64,000 nucleotides of DNA from Micromonospora fulviviridis (GCF_014648395.1 NZ_BMRA01000014.1:62001-126000); one strand, 5' to 3'; numbered from the stretch's first letter, positions 47,866-57,303 are shown. The notes: generated by a model from the letters alone, not told the origin. Translations and numbers: made by a program.

Positions 47866-50772
47866 ATGAGACTCATGGCCAGACGTCGCCGGACGGCGAT
47901 GCTCGCCGCCACCGCCCTCGCCATCGGCGGGGTGGCCCTGCCGGCGGGCGCCGCGCAGGCCGCCCCCGCCTGCGACGTGACCTATGCGACGAACGACTGG
48001 GGCACGGGCTTCACCGCCAACGTGACCATCAAGAACCTGGGTGACGCGGTCACCAACTGGACGCTCAGGTTCGCCTTCCCGAACAGCACCCAGAAGCTGA
48101 CCCAGGGCTGGTCGGCCAAGTGGGGCCAGTCCGGCAGCGAGGTGACCGCCACCAACGAGTCGTGGAACGGCAACCTCGGCACGGGCGCCTCCACCACCAT
48201 CGGCTTCAACGGCGCCTACTCGGGCAGCAACCCGAAGCCGACCGCGTTCACCCTCAATGGCGTCACCTGCAACGGCACCCCGGCCAACCAGCCGCCGACG
48301 GTCTCGCTCGGCGTGCCGGCCGGGCCCTTCGAGGCGCCCGCCGACGTGCCGCTGACGGCCACCGCCAGCGACCCGGACGGCACCATCAGCAAGGTCGAGT
48401 TCTACCGCAACGGCCTGCTCGTCAACACCGACACCAGCGCCCCCTACGGCTACACGCTGGAGGACCTGCCGGCGGGCAGCTACACCGTGCAGGCCAAGGC
48501 GTACGACAACGCCAACGGCATCGGGGTGGCCGAGAAGTCGTTCACCGTCAACCCGGCGTCCGGCCCGGTGCTGGTGGCCACCCCGTCGGGCGTGAGCGTC
48601 AACGAGGGCGGCACGTCGTCGGTGAAGTTCACCCTCAGCGCCGCCCCGACCGCCAACGTCCCGGTGACCCTCGCCGTCGCCGGCGACAGCGACGTGACCG
48701 TGTCGCCCTCGACGCTGACCCTGACCCCGAGCAACTGGAACACCGGGGTCAGCGCCACCGTCGCGGCCGCGGAGGACGCCGACACCACCGGCGGCACCGC
48801 CACGATCACCGCCTCGGCCACCGGCTACGCCCCCGTCGTGGTCACCGCCACCGAGATCGACAACGACACCCCGGGCGGGGACAACGCGTACATCAAGAAG
48901 TTCCTCGACCAGTACGGCAAGATCAAGAACTCGGGCTACTTCAGCGCCGAGGGCGTGCCGTACCACTCCGTCGAGACGCTCATCGTCGAGGCGCCCGACC
49001 ACGGCCACGAGACCACCTCGGAGGCGTTCAGCTTCTGGCTCTGGCTGGAGGCGCAGTACGGCCGGGTCACCCAGAACTGGGCCCCGTTCAACAACGCATG
49101 GACGGTGATGGAGAAGTACATCATCCCGTCGCACGCCGACCAGCCCACCGCCGGCGCCCCGGGCACCCCCCAGTACGCCGCCGAGCACAACCTGCCCAGC
49201 CAGTACCCGTCGGCGCTGGAGCCGAACGTCCCGGTCGGCCAGGACCCGCTCCGCTCGGAACTCCAGTCCACGTACGGCACCGGCGACATCTACGGCATGC
49301 ACTGGCTGCTCGACGTCGACAACACCTACGGCTACGGCCACTGCGGCGACGGCACCACCCGTCCCGCCTACATCAACACCTTCCAGCGCGGCACCCAGGA
49401 GTCGGTCTGGGAGACCGTGCCCCAGCCGTCCTGCGACACCTTCAAGCACGGCGGCCAGTACGGCTACCTCGACCTGTTCGTCAAGGAGTCCAACGCCCCG
49501 GCCAAGCAGTGGAAGTACACCAACGCCCCGGACGCCGACGCCCGCGCCGTGCAGGCCGCGTACTGGGCGCTGACCTGGGCCAAGGCGCAGGGCAGGCAGG
49601 CCGACGTCGCGGCCACCGTGGCGAAGGCCGCCAAGATGGGTGACTACCTGCGCTACGCCATGTTCGACAAGTACTTCAAGAAGATCGGCAACTGCGTCGG
49701 CGCGTCCACCTGCCCGGCCGGCAGCGGCCGCGACTCGGCGCACTACCTGCTCTCCTGGTACTACGCCTGGGGCGGCGCCTACGACACGTCGCAGAACTGG
49801 TCCTGGCGGATCGGCTCCAGCCACAACCACTTCGGCTACCAGAACCCGTTCGCGGCCTGGGCGCTGACCAATGTCGACGAGCTCAAGCCCAGGTCGCCGA
49901 CCGCGGTCTCCGACTGGCAGAAGAGCCTCGACCGGCAGCTGGAGTTCTACACCTGGCTCCAGTCCGCCGAGGGCGGCATCGCCGGCGGCGCCACCAACAG
50001 CTGGGACGGCAGCTACGCCCAGCCGCCGGCCGGCACCGCCACCTTCTACGGCATGTACTACGACGTCGACCCGGTCTACAACGACCCGCCGTCCAACCAG
50101 TGGTTCGGCATGCAGGCCTGGTCGATGCAGCGGATCGCCGAGCTGTACCTGCAGACCGGCAACGCCAAGGCCAAGGCGCTGCTGGACAAGTGGGTGCCGT
50201 GGGCGATCGCCAACACCACGGTGGGCGCCAACTGGTCGATCCCCTCGGACATGAAGTGGACCGGCCAGCCCGCCAACTGGAACCCGACGAGCCCGCAGCC
50301 GAACACCAACCTGCACGTCGAGGTGACGGTGAAGGGCCAGGACGTCGGCGTCGCCGCCGCCTACGCCCGGACCCTCATCGCGTACGCGGCCAAGTCCGGC
50401 AACGCGGCGGCCAAGACCACCGCCAAGGGCCTGCTGGACGCGCTGTCGGCCGCCGCCGACGCCAAGGGCGTCTCGATGCCGGAGAAGCGCGGCGACTACA
50501 AGCGCTTCGACGACGTCTACAACGCGGCCGACGGCCAGGGCCTCTACGTCCCCTCCGGCTGGACCGGGAAGATGCCCAACGGCGACGCGATCGCCGCCGG
50601 CAAGAGCTTCCTGGACATCCGCTCGTTCTACAAGAACGACCCGGACTGGCCGAAGGTGCAGGCGTACCTCAACGGCGGCGCGGAGCCGGTCTTCAACTAC
50701 CACCGGTTCTGGGCCCAGGCCGACGTCGCCATGGCGTACGCCGACTACGGCACCTACTTCCCGGCGGGCTGA
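47866..50772 (+). CDS. GH48 reducing-end cellobiohydrolase with CBM2
   Basis: A 968-aa secreted enzyme. Signal peptide 1 to about 33 (cleavage at AQAAP). CBM2 about 34-137 has conserved Trp and a Cys at each end, for cellulose binding. An Ig-like domain lies at about 145-230 (VSLGVPAGPFEAPADVPLTATASDPDGTISKVEFY) and a Calx-beta-like module at about 235-330. The GH48 barrel runs from about 345 to the C-terminus with the acid Glu in HETTSEAFSFWLW. It processively releases cellobiose from chain reducing ends and synergises with other cellulases. GAGGAG lies upstream of ATG 47866; ATG 47875 is an alternative. Confidence 0.95.
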   Translation: MRLMARRRRTAMLAATALAIGGVALPAGAAQAAPACDVTYATNDWGTGFTANVTIKNLGDAVTNWTLRFAFPNSTQKLTQGWSAKWGQSGSEVTATNESWNGNLGTGASTTIGFNGAYSGSNPKPTAFTLNGVTCNGTPANQPPTVSLGVPAGPFEAPADVPLTATASDPDGTISKVEFYRNGLLVNTDTSAPYGYTLEDLPAGSYTVQAKAYDNANGIGVAEKSFTVNPASGPVLVATPSGVSVNEGGTSSVKFTLSAAPTANVPVTLAVAGDSDVTVSPSTLTLTPSNWNTGVSATVAAAEDADTTGGTATITASATGYAPVVVTATEIDNDTPGGDNAYIKKFLDQYGKIKNSGYFSAEGVPYHSVETLIVEAPDHGHETTSEAFSFWLWLEAQYGRVTQNWAPFNNAWTVMEKYIIPSHADQPTAGAPGTPQYAAEHNLPSQYPSALEPNVPVGQDPLRSELQSTYGTGDIYGMHWLLDVDNTYGYGHCGDGTTRPAYINTFQRGTQESVWETVPQPSCDTFKHGGQYGYLDLFVKESNAPAKQWKYTNAPDADARAVQAAYWALTWAKAQGRQADVAATVAKAAKMGDYLRYAMFDKYFKKIGNCVGASTCPAGSGRDSAHYLLSWYYAWGGAYDTSQNWSWRIGSSHNHFGYQNPFAAWALTNVDELKPRSPTAVSDWQKSLDRQLEFYTWLQSAEGGIAGGATNSWDGSYAQPPAGTATFYGMYYDVDPVYNDPPSNQWFGMQAWSMQRIAELYLQTGNAKAKALLDKWVPWAIANTTVGANWSIPSDMKWTGQPANWNPTSPQPNTNLHVEVTVKGQDVGVAAAYARTLIAYAAKSGNAAAKTTAKGLLDALSAAADAKGVSMPEKRGDYKRFDDVYNAADGQGLYVPSGWTGKMPNGDAIAAGKSFLDIRSFYKNDPDWPKVQAYLNGGAEPVFNYHRFWAQADVAMAYADYGTYFPAG

Positions 50773-50780
50773 GATGACCA

Positions 50781-50817
50781 CTCCGTCGCGGGCGGGTCAG
50801 GCCCGCCCGCGACGGAG
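50781..50817 (+). terminator. Hairpin terminator of the GH48 gene
   Basis: Perfect 16-bp stem CTCCGTCGCGGGCGGG/CCCGCCCGCGACGGAG with a TCAGG loop, 8 bp after the stop. Confidence 0.75.
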
Positions 50818-50886
50818 GCCGACCCGGGCCGAAGGGGGAACGGAGCGGCCCGGTCGGCGGGCGGCCTGATTCCCACGGTCAGGCCC

Positions 50887-50933
50887 GGGTGGGCCGGCCG
50901 TCCGGCCGACGCAGCGGACGGACCGGCCCACCC
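50887..50933. terminator. Second long hairpin
   Basis: GGGTGGGCCGGCCGTCCG (50887-50904) pairs with 50915-50933 with a single bulged A. An 18-bp stem; possibly a backup terminator. Confidence 0.5.
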
Positions 50934-51029
50934 AACCGCCCGGAGACGAACTTGCCGCGAAAAAGCCCGTGAAAATCGGCGCTCCACGGGATCACGCGAG
51001 AGCCGGGGACGGAGTAACGTACTTCACCG

Positions 51030-51068
51030 GAGAGGCCGCTCCCCCCGTGGCGGCCTCTCTTTTACTTT
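51030..51068 (+). terminator. Intrinsic terminator with T-run
   Basis: GAGAGGCCGC/GCGGCCTCTC stem with a 10-nt loop followed by TTTTACTTT on the plus strand, a rare complete terminator for this genome. The plus-strand transcript that it would end is not an annotated gene; the GH48 terminator is ~210 bp earlier. It also overlaps the stop of the convergent DUF3159 gene. Confidence 0.65.
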
Positions 51069-51745
51069 GCCGGCACGTCGTCGCGCTCGAACAGCACGAC
51101 CGGGTGCCGCAACCCCGGGTGATCCGCTGGCAGCGACCGCCGGATCACCAGCCAGCTCACCGCCAGCGCCGCCGCCACCAGCGGCCAGGTCAGCGCCACC
51201 CGCGCCACCACCAGCGCGACCACCTGCCCGCCGAGCCACAGCGGAACGAACACCGCCAGCCGCAACAGGTAGCTCGCCACCCAGACCCAACTGCCCCGCG
51301 CGTACGCCCGCAGCAGCGCCGGGTCGCGCCGCCACCGCGAGCGCTGGCCGAGCGCCGCGCCGACCACGACGCCGAGCAGCGGCCAGCGCACCACGATGCT
51401 CACCGTCCAGGCCAGCCCGCTCGCCGCGTTGGAGACCAACTGCACCAGGAAGAAGTCCGTCGCCCGCCCGGTCCGCAGCGCGATCAGCGCGGCCACGCAG
51501 ACGGCGAGCAGCCCGATCAGCACCGAGCGCGGCCGGTCCCCGCGCCGCCACCGCCAGCCCGCCACGGCCGTACCGGCCAGCACCGCGGCGACCACCCCGC
51601 CCCACAAACCGGCGGCCAGCCAGCCGATGGCGAACGCCACCGGCGGCACCGTGGCGTCGACCGCGCCCTGCCGTCCACCGAGCAGGTCGGCCAGCGACTC
51701 CGGCCGGTCCCCGGGCGGCCGCTCCGGCTCCGGCATGCTGGTCAC
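51062..51745 (-). CDS. DUF3159-family membrane protein
   Basis: A 227-aa integral membrane protein with about six hydrophobic spans. N-terminal ESLADLLGGRQGAVDATVPPVAFAIGWL, mid ATDFFLVQLVSNA, and RDPALLRAYARGSWVWVASYLLRLAVFVPLWL are the DUF3159 blocks. Function unknown. It ends within the T-run of the plus-strand terminator. The upstream gene is divergent (PAP2). Confidence 0.82.
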   Translation of the reverse strand: MTSMPEPERPPGDRPESLADLLGGRQGAVDATVPPVAFAIGWLAAGLWGGVVAAVLAGTAVAGWRWRRGDRPRSVLIGLLAVCVAALIALRTGRATDFFLVQLVSNAASGLAWTVSIVVRWPLLGVVVGAALGQRSRWRRDPALLRAYARGSWVWVASYLLRLAVFVPLWLGGQVVALVVARVALTWPLVAAALAVSWLVIRRSLPADHPGLRHPVVLFERDDVPAK

Positions 51746-51836
51746 GCGCCACCTCCTCCTGTCGCGTCACCAACCTAACCCCACGGCCACGGTGCTCCGA
51801 CGAGCGCCCGACCCGGCCTACCGTTAAGTTGTCCGG

Positions 51837-52718
51837 GTGCGCGAGACGGCGAGGGGTTGGACGGCGGTCTGGTTGGTCGTACTGGCCATGGCCCAGACGG
51901 CCGCGTTCATCGTGGTGTGGCGCTTCGCCGTGCACACCGAGCTCGGCCAGTGGCTCGACACCGTCGCGCTGACCGGCAACCGGATCGGCCAGGACCGCAT
52001 CGACGAGCCGGTGAACCGCATCCTCAACGCCATGTCGGTGGTGTCGCTGCTGGCGGTCACCGCGATGATCGGCTTCATCGCGCTGATCCGCGGCCGCAAG
52101 GCGCTCGCGGTCACCGCCACCCTGCTCATCGCCGGCGCCAACGTCAGCACCCAACTGCTCAAGCGCTACCTGGACCGTCCCGACTTCGGCATCGACCCGG
52201 AGCGGGCCGCGGCCGGCAACAGCCTGCCCAGCGGACACACCGCCGTGGCGGCGTCCGTGGCGATCGCGCTGATCCTGGTGCTGCCGCCGAAGCTGCGGGT
52301 GGCCGGCGCGTTCCTCGGCGCCGGTTACGCGGCCGCCGCCGGGGTGGCCACCCTCTCCGCCGGCTGGCACCGGCCCAGCGACGCCGTCGCCGCGTTCCTC
52401 GTGGTCGGCGCCTGGGCCGCGCTCGCCGGCCTGGTGCTCCTGTTCTTCCAGCGGGAACAGGCCGTGGTCTCCCCGGCCGACGCGCACCGGGTCGCCGCCG
52501 TGGTGCTCGGCCTCGCCGGCGCCCTCGCCCTGGTCGTCTCCGCGCTCGCCCTGTCCTGGCTGGTCGACCGCTCCACCATCCCCGTCGAGGAACTCAGCCG
52601 CCGTCCGCTCTTCATCGGGTACGCGGGCAGCGCGGCCGGCATCGCCGGCACGATCGCCGTGGTGGCCGCGCTCGTCCTCGCGGTGGTGCACCGCCTGGTG
52701 CCCCGCTGGAAGGGCTGA
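51837..52718 (+). CDS. PAP2-superfamily membrane phosphatase
   Basis: A 293-aa protein with about seven membrane segments. The three-part PAP2 signature is KRYLDRP (Lys and Arg), NSLPSGHTAVAA (His) and SAGWHRPSDA (catalytic His and Asp). It removes phosphate from lipid phosphates, such as undecaprenyl pyrophosphate or phosphatidate. GTG 51837 lies 7 nt after TAAGTT, a TANNNT -10 element (51825-51830), so the mRNA is probably leaderless. Note no Shine-Dalgarno. Confidence 0.9.
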   Translation: MRETARGWTAVWLVVLAMAQTAAFIVVWRFAVHTELGQWLDTVALTGNRIGQDRIDEPVNRILNAMSVVSLLAVTAMIGFIALIRGRKALAVTATLLIAGANVSTQLLKRYLDRPDFGIDPERAAAGNSLPSGHTAVAASVAIALILVLPPKLRVAGAFLGAGYAAAAGVATLSAGWHRPSDAVAAFLVVGAWAALAGLVLLFFQREQAVVSPADAHRVAAVVLGLAGALALVVSALALSWLVDRSTIPVEELSRRPLFIGYAGSAAGIAGTIAVVAALVLAVVHRLVPRWKG

Positions 52719-52739
52719 CCGGCCGGGATCCCCGGCCGG
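52719..52739 (+). terminator. Hairpin directly after the PAP2 stop
   Basis: CCGGCCGGG/CCCGGCCGG, 9-bp perfect stem with an ATC loop, between convergent genes. Confidence 0.5.
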
Positions 52740-52752
52740 TCCCCGGAGCGGG

Positions 52753-53205
52753 TCAGCGGTAGTAGGTGCCGACCGTGGTGCCGCTGGCGATCTCCCGGCC
52801 CTTGAGCGCGCGGTGCACGTCGGTGGCCTGCGGAGCGCCGGACAGGTCCAGCGGGCGGTTGAGCGCGTAGAGGCGGAAGAAGTAGCGGTGCGCCTCCTCA
52901 CCCCGCGGCGGATGCGGCCCGCTCCAGCCCGTCTCGCCGAAGCTGTTCGGCCATTCCCGTCCGCCGGGCGGCACCTCACCCTCGGGCACTTCACCGGCCT
53001 CCGGCGAGATCCCGGTGACCAGCCAGTGCAGGAACGGTTCCTTGCCGGCGTCCGGGTCCTCGACGAGCAGGACCAGCTCCTCGGTGGAGTCCGGCACGTC
53101 CGACCACTGCAACGGCGGTGACATGTTGTCGCCGTCCTTGGCGAACCGCCCGGGCAGCAGGTCGTGGTCGGTGAACGCGGTGCTGCGCAGCATGATGCCG
53201 GCCAT
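52753..53205 (-). CDS. YbhB/YbcL-type phosphatidylethanolamine-binding-like protein
   Basis: A 150-aa PEBP/Raf-kinase-inhibitor-like protein. Ligand-pocket motifs DPDAGKEPFLHWLVTGI and GPHPPRGEEAHRYFFRLYAL are clear. ATG 53205 (MAGIMLRSTAFTDHDLLPGRF) has GAGGAGAGGGGG upstream. Cytoplasmic; biological role in bacteria not established. Divergent from the MDMPI-like gene. Confidence 0.9.
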   Translation of the reverse strand: MAGIMLRSTAFTDHDLLPGRFAKDGDNMSPPLQWSDVPDSTEELVLLVEDPDAGKEPFLHWLVTGISPEAGEVPEGEVPPGGREWPNSFGETGWSGPHPPRGEEAHRYFFRLYALNRPLDLSGAPQATDVHRALKGREIASGTTVGTYYR

Positions 53206-53313
53206 TCGGCGCCCCCTCTCCTCGTCGACCGGCGCGTACCCGGCGGGTGGCCGACGAAACGGCGGTGGCAGGCTGGTCGGACGGGTACGGACCGGACGGG
53301 GGAGGACGGACGG

Positions 53314-53988
53314 ATGGACACGGTACGCGCGGCGTTCCGCGACGAGTGCGCACGGCTGGAGGAGGTGCTGCGCGGACTCGACGCGGCGGACCTGGACCGG
53401 CCCACGCCCTGCCCACCCTGGGCCGTGCGGGACCTGCTGGCGCACGTGCGTACCGGCGCCGGGCGGCTGGCCGGCATGCTCGCCGCGCCGGCCCCCGAGC
53501 GCGCCGAGGTGGACGCGGCCGGCTACTTCGGCGCCACCAAGTTCGCGCCCGACGTCGACCGGGACCGGATCGACGGCGCCCGGCGGGAGGCGCGGGACCT
53601 GCCCGGCGTACCCGAGGTGGCGGAGGGCTTCGCGCGGGCCTGGCGGGCCGCCGACGCGGCGGTGACCGCCCAGCCGCCGGGGCGGCTGGTCCGCACCCGG
53701 CACGGCGACGCGATGGCGCTGACCGAGTTCCTGCGAACCCGGGTGGTGGAGGTCGCCGTGCACGGCCTGGACCTGGCCGACGCGCTGGACCGGCGGCCCT
53801 GGCTGACCCCGACCGCGGCGACGGTGGTGGCCGATCTCCTGGCCGGCGACGGCCGGGACGTGCCCGACGAGCTCGGCTGGGACGCGCTGATGCTGGTGCG
53901 CAAGGCCACCGGGCGGGTGTCGTTGACCGACGCGGAGCGGGCGGTGCTGGACCGGACCGGCTTCCGCTGGCTGTCCTTCGGCGGCTGA
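53314..53988 (+). CDS. Mycothiol-dependent maleylpyruvate isomerase-like (DinB/MDMPI) protein
   Basis: A 224-aa protein of the MDMPI N-terminal superfamily. The N-terminal helix has LDRPTPCPPWAVRDLLAHV, holding the His that would bind metal. Mid-protein RVVEVAVHGLDLADAL has a second His pair region. Relatives use mycothiol in isomerisation or detoxification, fitting an actinomycete. The C-terminus LDRTGFRWLSFGG is family-typical. The real substrate is unknown. Confidence 0.8.
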   Translation: MDTVRAAFRDECARLEEVLRGLDAADLDRPTPCPPWAVRDLLAHVRTGAGRLAGMLAAPAPERAEVDAAGYFGATKFAPDVDRDRIDGARREARDLPGVPEVAEGFARAWRAADAAVTAQPPGRLVRTRHGDAMALTEFLRTRVVEVAVHGLDLADALDRRPWLTPTAATVVADLLAGDGRDVPDELGWDALMLVRKATGRVSLTDAERAVLDRTGFRWLSFGG

Positions 53989-54008
53989 GCGGCGGCCGTC
54001 AGCCGCCG
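53979..54008. terminator. Shared hairpin containing both stop codons
   Basis: CGGCGGCTGA (53979-53988) pairs with TCAGCCGCCG (53999-54008). The TGA of the plus gene and the TGA of the minus gene both lie in the stem. Confidence 0.6.
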
Positions 54009-54850
54009 GTGGCCGGCGCCGTGGCGCGGCGCAGGTGGTCCAGGACGACCGGGTCGATCCGGCCGGGGACGATGCGCTCCTCCAGGTTCTCGACGCCGGC
54101 CCAGGCGTCGAGCGCCTCCTCCACCCCGGCGGCACCGACCGGGTGGCCGGCGGCGGCCAGCAGCGCCGCCACCTCGTCGGCGACCGAACCGGTGAGGTCG
54201 AGCAGGGTGGCCGGGTCGGGCTTGCCGAAGAGCAGGGTGTGGATGTCGAGCAGCCGGCCCAGTTCGCCGACCGGGTCGCGGTGGTCGTCGACCCGCAGGT
54301 CGACCAGTTCGTCGCCGGTGCCGGCGTAGCCGCCGTGGCGCTGCACGACGAACAGGGCGGCGCTCTGCCGGCCCCGCCGGTCGCCGCCGGCCCGGTCGCC
54401 GGCGGCGAGGGCGGCCAGCAGCCGCTGCGGGAAGGGCAGGTCCGCCCCGCCGAGCCAGGCGTCGCGGAGCGCGTCGATGACCTCCGGGCCGGCCAGGATG
54501 TTGCCCTGGGCGGCCCACCCGTCGCCGGACTGGCCGCCCGCCCACGGGTGGCAGCGCGGCCCGGTCCAGGTGGCGCCGTCGCCGCGCGCGCCGACCACAC
54601 CGAGCTGCCGGTCGTCGCGGCCCGGGTCGGCGGCGACGAGGCCGGCCACCACGCCCGCCGCGGGGACTCCGGTGCGCAGCATCGCCAGCCCCTGCGACCG
54701 GAACGCCAGGTTGGCGTGGGCCTGGCTGGCGAGCGCGCCGACCTCGGCCTCGGCGGCCGGGACGAGCGCCCCGGCGGCGAGGAACTTGCTGGCCACCGCG
54801 ACGCCGTGCAGGAGGCCGTCGGCGGAACGGGCGACGATCGAGAAGGTCAC
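53999..54850 (-). CDS. DUF1028-family protein
   Basis: A 283-aa protein. N-terminal TFSIVARSADGLLHGVAVASKFLAAGALVP and AQGNILAGPEVIDAL are characteristic of DUF1028, a proteasome-subunit-like fold (Ntn-hydrolase) of unknown substrate. GTG 54850 leaves TFSIVA at the N-terminus, where the processed Thr nucleophile of the fold could be exposed. A C-terminal helical extension (DEVAALLAAAGH...VENLEERIVPGRIDPVVL) resembles a peptidoglycan-binding-like tail seen in some members. Role unknown. Confidence 0.85.
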   Translation of the reverse strand: MTFSIVARSADGLLHGVAVASKFLAAGALVPAAEAEVGALASQAHANLAFRSQGLAMLRTGVPAAGVVAGLVAADPGRDDRQLGVVGARGDGATWTGPRCHPWAGGQSGDGWAAQGNILAGPEVIDALRDAWLGGADLPFPQRLLAALAAGDRAGGDRRGRQSAALFVVQRHGGYAGTGDELVDLRVDDHRDPVGELGRLLDIHTLLFGKPDPATLLDLTGSVADEVAALLAAAGHPVGAAGVEEALDAWAGVENLEERIVPGRIDPVVLDHLRRATAPATGG

Positions 54851-54904
54851 CCGCGGATGGTAGCGCCGGGACGGAGACGGCAACGGCCCCCGACCCGGGC
54901 GCGG

Positions 54905-56140
54905 TCAGAACGGCGGGGCGGCCGCCTCCGGTGGGCGGCCCCAGGCGCGGCGGGCGTCGGCCACCGCCACGCCGAGCAGCACCAGCGGGGCGGCAACCGC
55001 CGCGGCCAACGGGGTGGCGACCGCCGCGGTCAGTGGCACCACGGGCTTGAGCAGCGCCGTGAGCAGCACCAGGACGAGGATGGCCACCCAGCGCGACGGG
55101 GACACCCGGCCGAACACCTCGTACTCGAAGCGGGCCCGGCCGAGCAGGAAGAGCGCCGGACCTCCGAGGATCATGGCGAGCCAGCCGACCTCGTTGTGCC
55201 CGGTCGGGTGCTCGTTGACCAGCTCGTAGCCGATCGCGGTGGCTACCACGCCGATCACCATGACGAGGTGGGTGTCGGCGGCGGAGCGGCCGATGGTGGC
55301 CGGGTGCGCGGCCCGGGTCACCGCCTCGCCCAGGATCTGCCCGGCCCGTTGGACGTAGATCCGCCAGAACAGCACCGAGGTGAGCAGCGCGGCGGCGAAG
55401 GCGGCGGTGCGGGTGGCACTGCCCGGGTCCCGGCTGTACGCGAGCCCGGCGATCAGGATCGTCTCGCCGACCGCGACCAGGAAGAACTGCTGGTAACGCT
55501 CGGCCAGGTGCTCCCCGTGGATGTCCCAGCGGGAGACGGTCGACCGGCCCAGCCCGGGCACCGGCCAGCCGAACCGGGACGCCAGGTATTCCAGAAGGAG
55601 CGCGAGCGCCCACAGTGTCACCCGCGGATCGGTGGGCAGCAGCGCGCCGGTCACCCAGAGCACCCCGGTCACGCTGAAGGTGATCAGCATGCGCAGTTTC
55701 AGCCGGCGGTGCTGAATCCGGCCCAGGGTCAGCAGCAGGATTCCCGGCCGGCTCACCTGCGCCACCACGTACGCGACGGCGAACGCCAACCCCGTGGAGC
55801 TGAACGCGCGGGGGATGGCCACCCCCATCACCATGCTGCCCACCAGTGCGATGATCACGATCGTCTGGAGCCAGATGTGGTACGGGTCGTAGCGGCTGGT
55901 GGTCCAGGCCGTGCCCTGCCACACCGCCCAGAGCGCGAGGAGCAGCAGCAGGGTCTTGCCGCCCCCGGTCAAAAACGTCCAACCGGTCTTTCCGCCTTCC
56001 AGCGCCAGGTCCTCGAAGGCGCGGGCGGAGACCCGGGTCAGCGCGAAGACGAACACCAGGTCGAAGAAGAGCTCCACGAAGGTGGCCCGGTTCGCGCCGC
56101 CCTCCGGCCCGACCAGCACGGCCGGCTCCGGAGTCCTCAC
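54905..56140 (-). CDS. LtrA-family (low-temperature requirement A) membrane protein
   Basis: A 411-aa integral membrane protein with about 11 hydrophobic segments. It begins with ATFVELFFDLVFVFALTRVS and has GEHLAERYQQFFLVAVGETIL in the middle, the two signatures of the LtrA family. GTG 56140 is used; another GTG at 56158 is possible. Function is not established beyond the Listeria low-temperature phenotype that named it. Convergent with nothing; the LLM gene is divergent. Confidence 0.88.
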   Translation of the reverse strand: MRTPEPAVLVGPEGGANRATFVELFFDLVFVFALTRVSARAFEDLALEGGKTGWTFLTGGGKTLLLLLALWAVWQGTAWTTSRYDPYHIWLQTIVIIALVGSMVMGVAIPRAFSSTGLAFAVAYVVAQVSRPGILLLTLGRIQHRRLKLRMLITFSVTGVLWVTGALLPTDPRVTLWALALLLEYLASRFGWPVPGLGRSTVSRWDIHGEHLAERYQQFFLVAVGETILIAGLAYSRDPGSATRTAAFAAALLTSVLFWRIYVQRAGQILGEAVTRAAHPATIGRSAADTHLVMVIGVVATAIGYELVNEHPTGHNEVGWLAMILGGPALFLLGRARFEYEVFGRVSPSRWVAILVLVLLTALLKPVVPLTAAVATPLAAAVAAPLVLLGVAVADARRAWGRPPEAAAPPF

Positions 56141-56303
56141 CGCCGCCCCCCGCTCCACCCCACCTGGCAGTCGTAGCACTCTTTCCGGGCGGCAATGTCG
56201 CGTATCGCACGCGTCACCCGTGCGGCTCCGCGCGTCGCGCCGCGACCGGGAGCCACCGGTCGGGATCTTGCTCCGGGCGGCGGCGACCGGGCACGATCGA
56301 CCG

Positions 56304-57302
56304 GTGACGAATCGATGGGGCATGACGGTGCCGCTGGCCGGCGTCACCCTCGCCGACCACGCCGCGGTCTACGCGGCGCTCGACCGGGCCGGCTTCACCG
56401 ACGTCTGGTCCTCGGAGGTCGCCGGGACCGACGCGTTCACGCCGCTGGCGCTCGCCGCCGCCTGGCAACCGCGGCTGCGGCTGGGCACCGCGATCGCCCC
56501 GGTGTTCACCCGGGGCCCCGGGCTGCTCGCCATGAGCGCCGCCGCCCTCGCCGAGGCCGCGCCGGGGCGCTTCGCGCTGGGCATCGGCGCCTCCTCGCCG
56601 GTGCTCGTCCGGGACTGGAACGCGGTCCGCTTCGACGAGCCGGTCAAGCGGACCCGGGACGTGCTGCGCTTCCTGCGGGCCGCGCTGCGCGGCGAGACCG
56701 TCGACGAGGCGTACGACACCTTCACCGTCCGACGGTTCACCCTGGAACGGCCGCCGGCCGTACCGCCGCCGGTGCTGCTGGCCGCGCTGCGCCCCGGCAT
56801 GCTGCGGCTCGCCGCCGCCGAGGCCGACGGGGTGATCCTCAACTGGCTGGCCGCCGAGGACGTGCCGACCGCCCTGGCCGAGCTGGGCGAGCGCCGCGCC
56901 GGCTTCGAGGTCGCCGCCCGGATCTTCGTGTGCCCGACCGAGGACGCCGCGTACGCCCGGGCGCTGGGCCGCCGGCTGATCACCGGCTACCTGACCGTGC
57001 CGGCGTACGCGGCCTTTCACCGGTGGCTGGGGCGCCACGACAGCCTCGGTCCGATGTGGGAGGCGTGGGCCGCCGGCGACCGGCGGGGCGCCTCGGCGGC
57101 GGTGCCGGACGAGGTGGTCGACGCGCTGGTCCTGCACGGCTCGCCCGAGGAGTGCGTCGCCCGGGTCCGCCGCTACGCCGACCTCGGGGTGGACGTGCCC
57201 GTGCTGGCGCTGCTGCCCACCCCGGAGCTGACCACCGGCGGCGCGGCGGCCCTGGCCGGGCTGATCCGGCGGCTCGGTGTCACCGGCGAGGAGGCGGGCT
57301 GA
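56304..57302 (+). CDS. LLM-class F420-dependent oxidoreductase
   Basis: A 332-aa luciferase-like monooxygenase-fold protein. N-terminal WGMTVPLAGVTLADHAAVYAALDRAGFTDVWSSEV, then RLRLGTAIAPVFTRGPGLLAMSAAALAEAAPGRFALGIG, the TIM-barrel cofactor motif set of actinobacterial F420-dependent members. GTG 56304 is chosen because the NRWGMTVPL block belongs to the family; ATG 56322 is internal. The SDR gene follows after one base, so they form an operon and may act in one oxidation pathway. Confidence 0.85.
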   Translation: MTNRWGMTVPLAGVTLADHAAVYAALDRAGFTDVWSSEVAGTDAFTPLALAAAWQPRLRLGTAIAPVFTRGPGLLAMSAAALAEAAPGRFALGIGASSPVLVRDWNAVRFDEPVKRTRDVLRFLRAALRGETVDEAYDTFTVRRFTLERPPAVPPPVLLAALRPGMLRLAAAEADGVILNWLAAEDVPTALAELGERRAGFEVAARIFVCPTEDAAYARALGRRLITGYLTVPAYAAFHRWLGRHDSLGPMWEAWAAGDRRGASAAVPDEVVDALVLHGSPEECVARVRRYADLGVDVPVLALLPTPELTTGGAAALAGLIRRLGVTGEEAG

Positions 57303-57303
57303 G

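Noticed and set aside
47458..50781. 1107-codon minus-strand frame opposite GH48
   Set aside because: Antisense shadow of GH48; it has no domain motifs and the plus strand has a complete GH48 with signal peptide.
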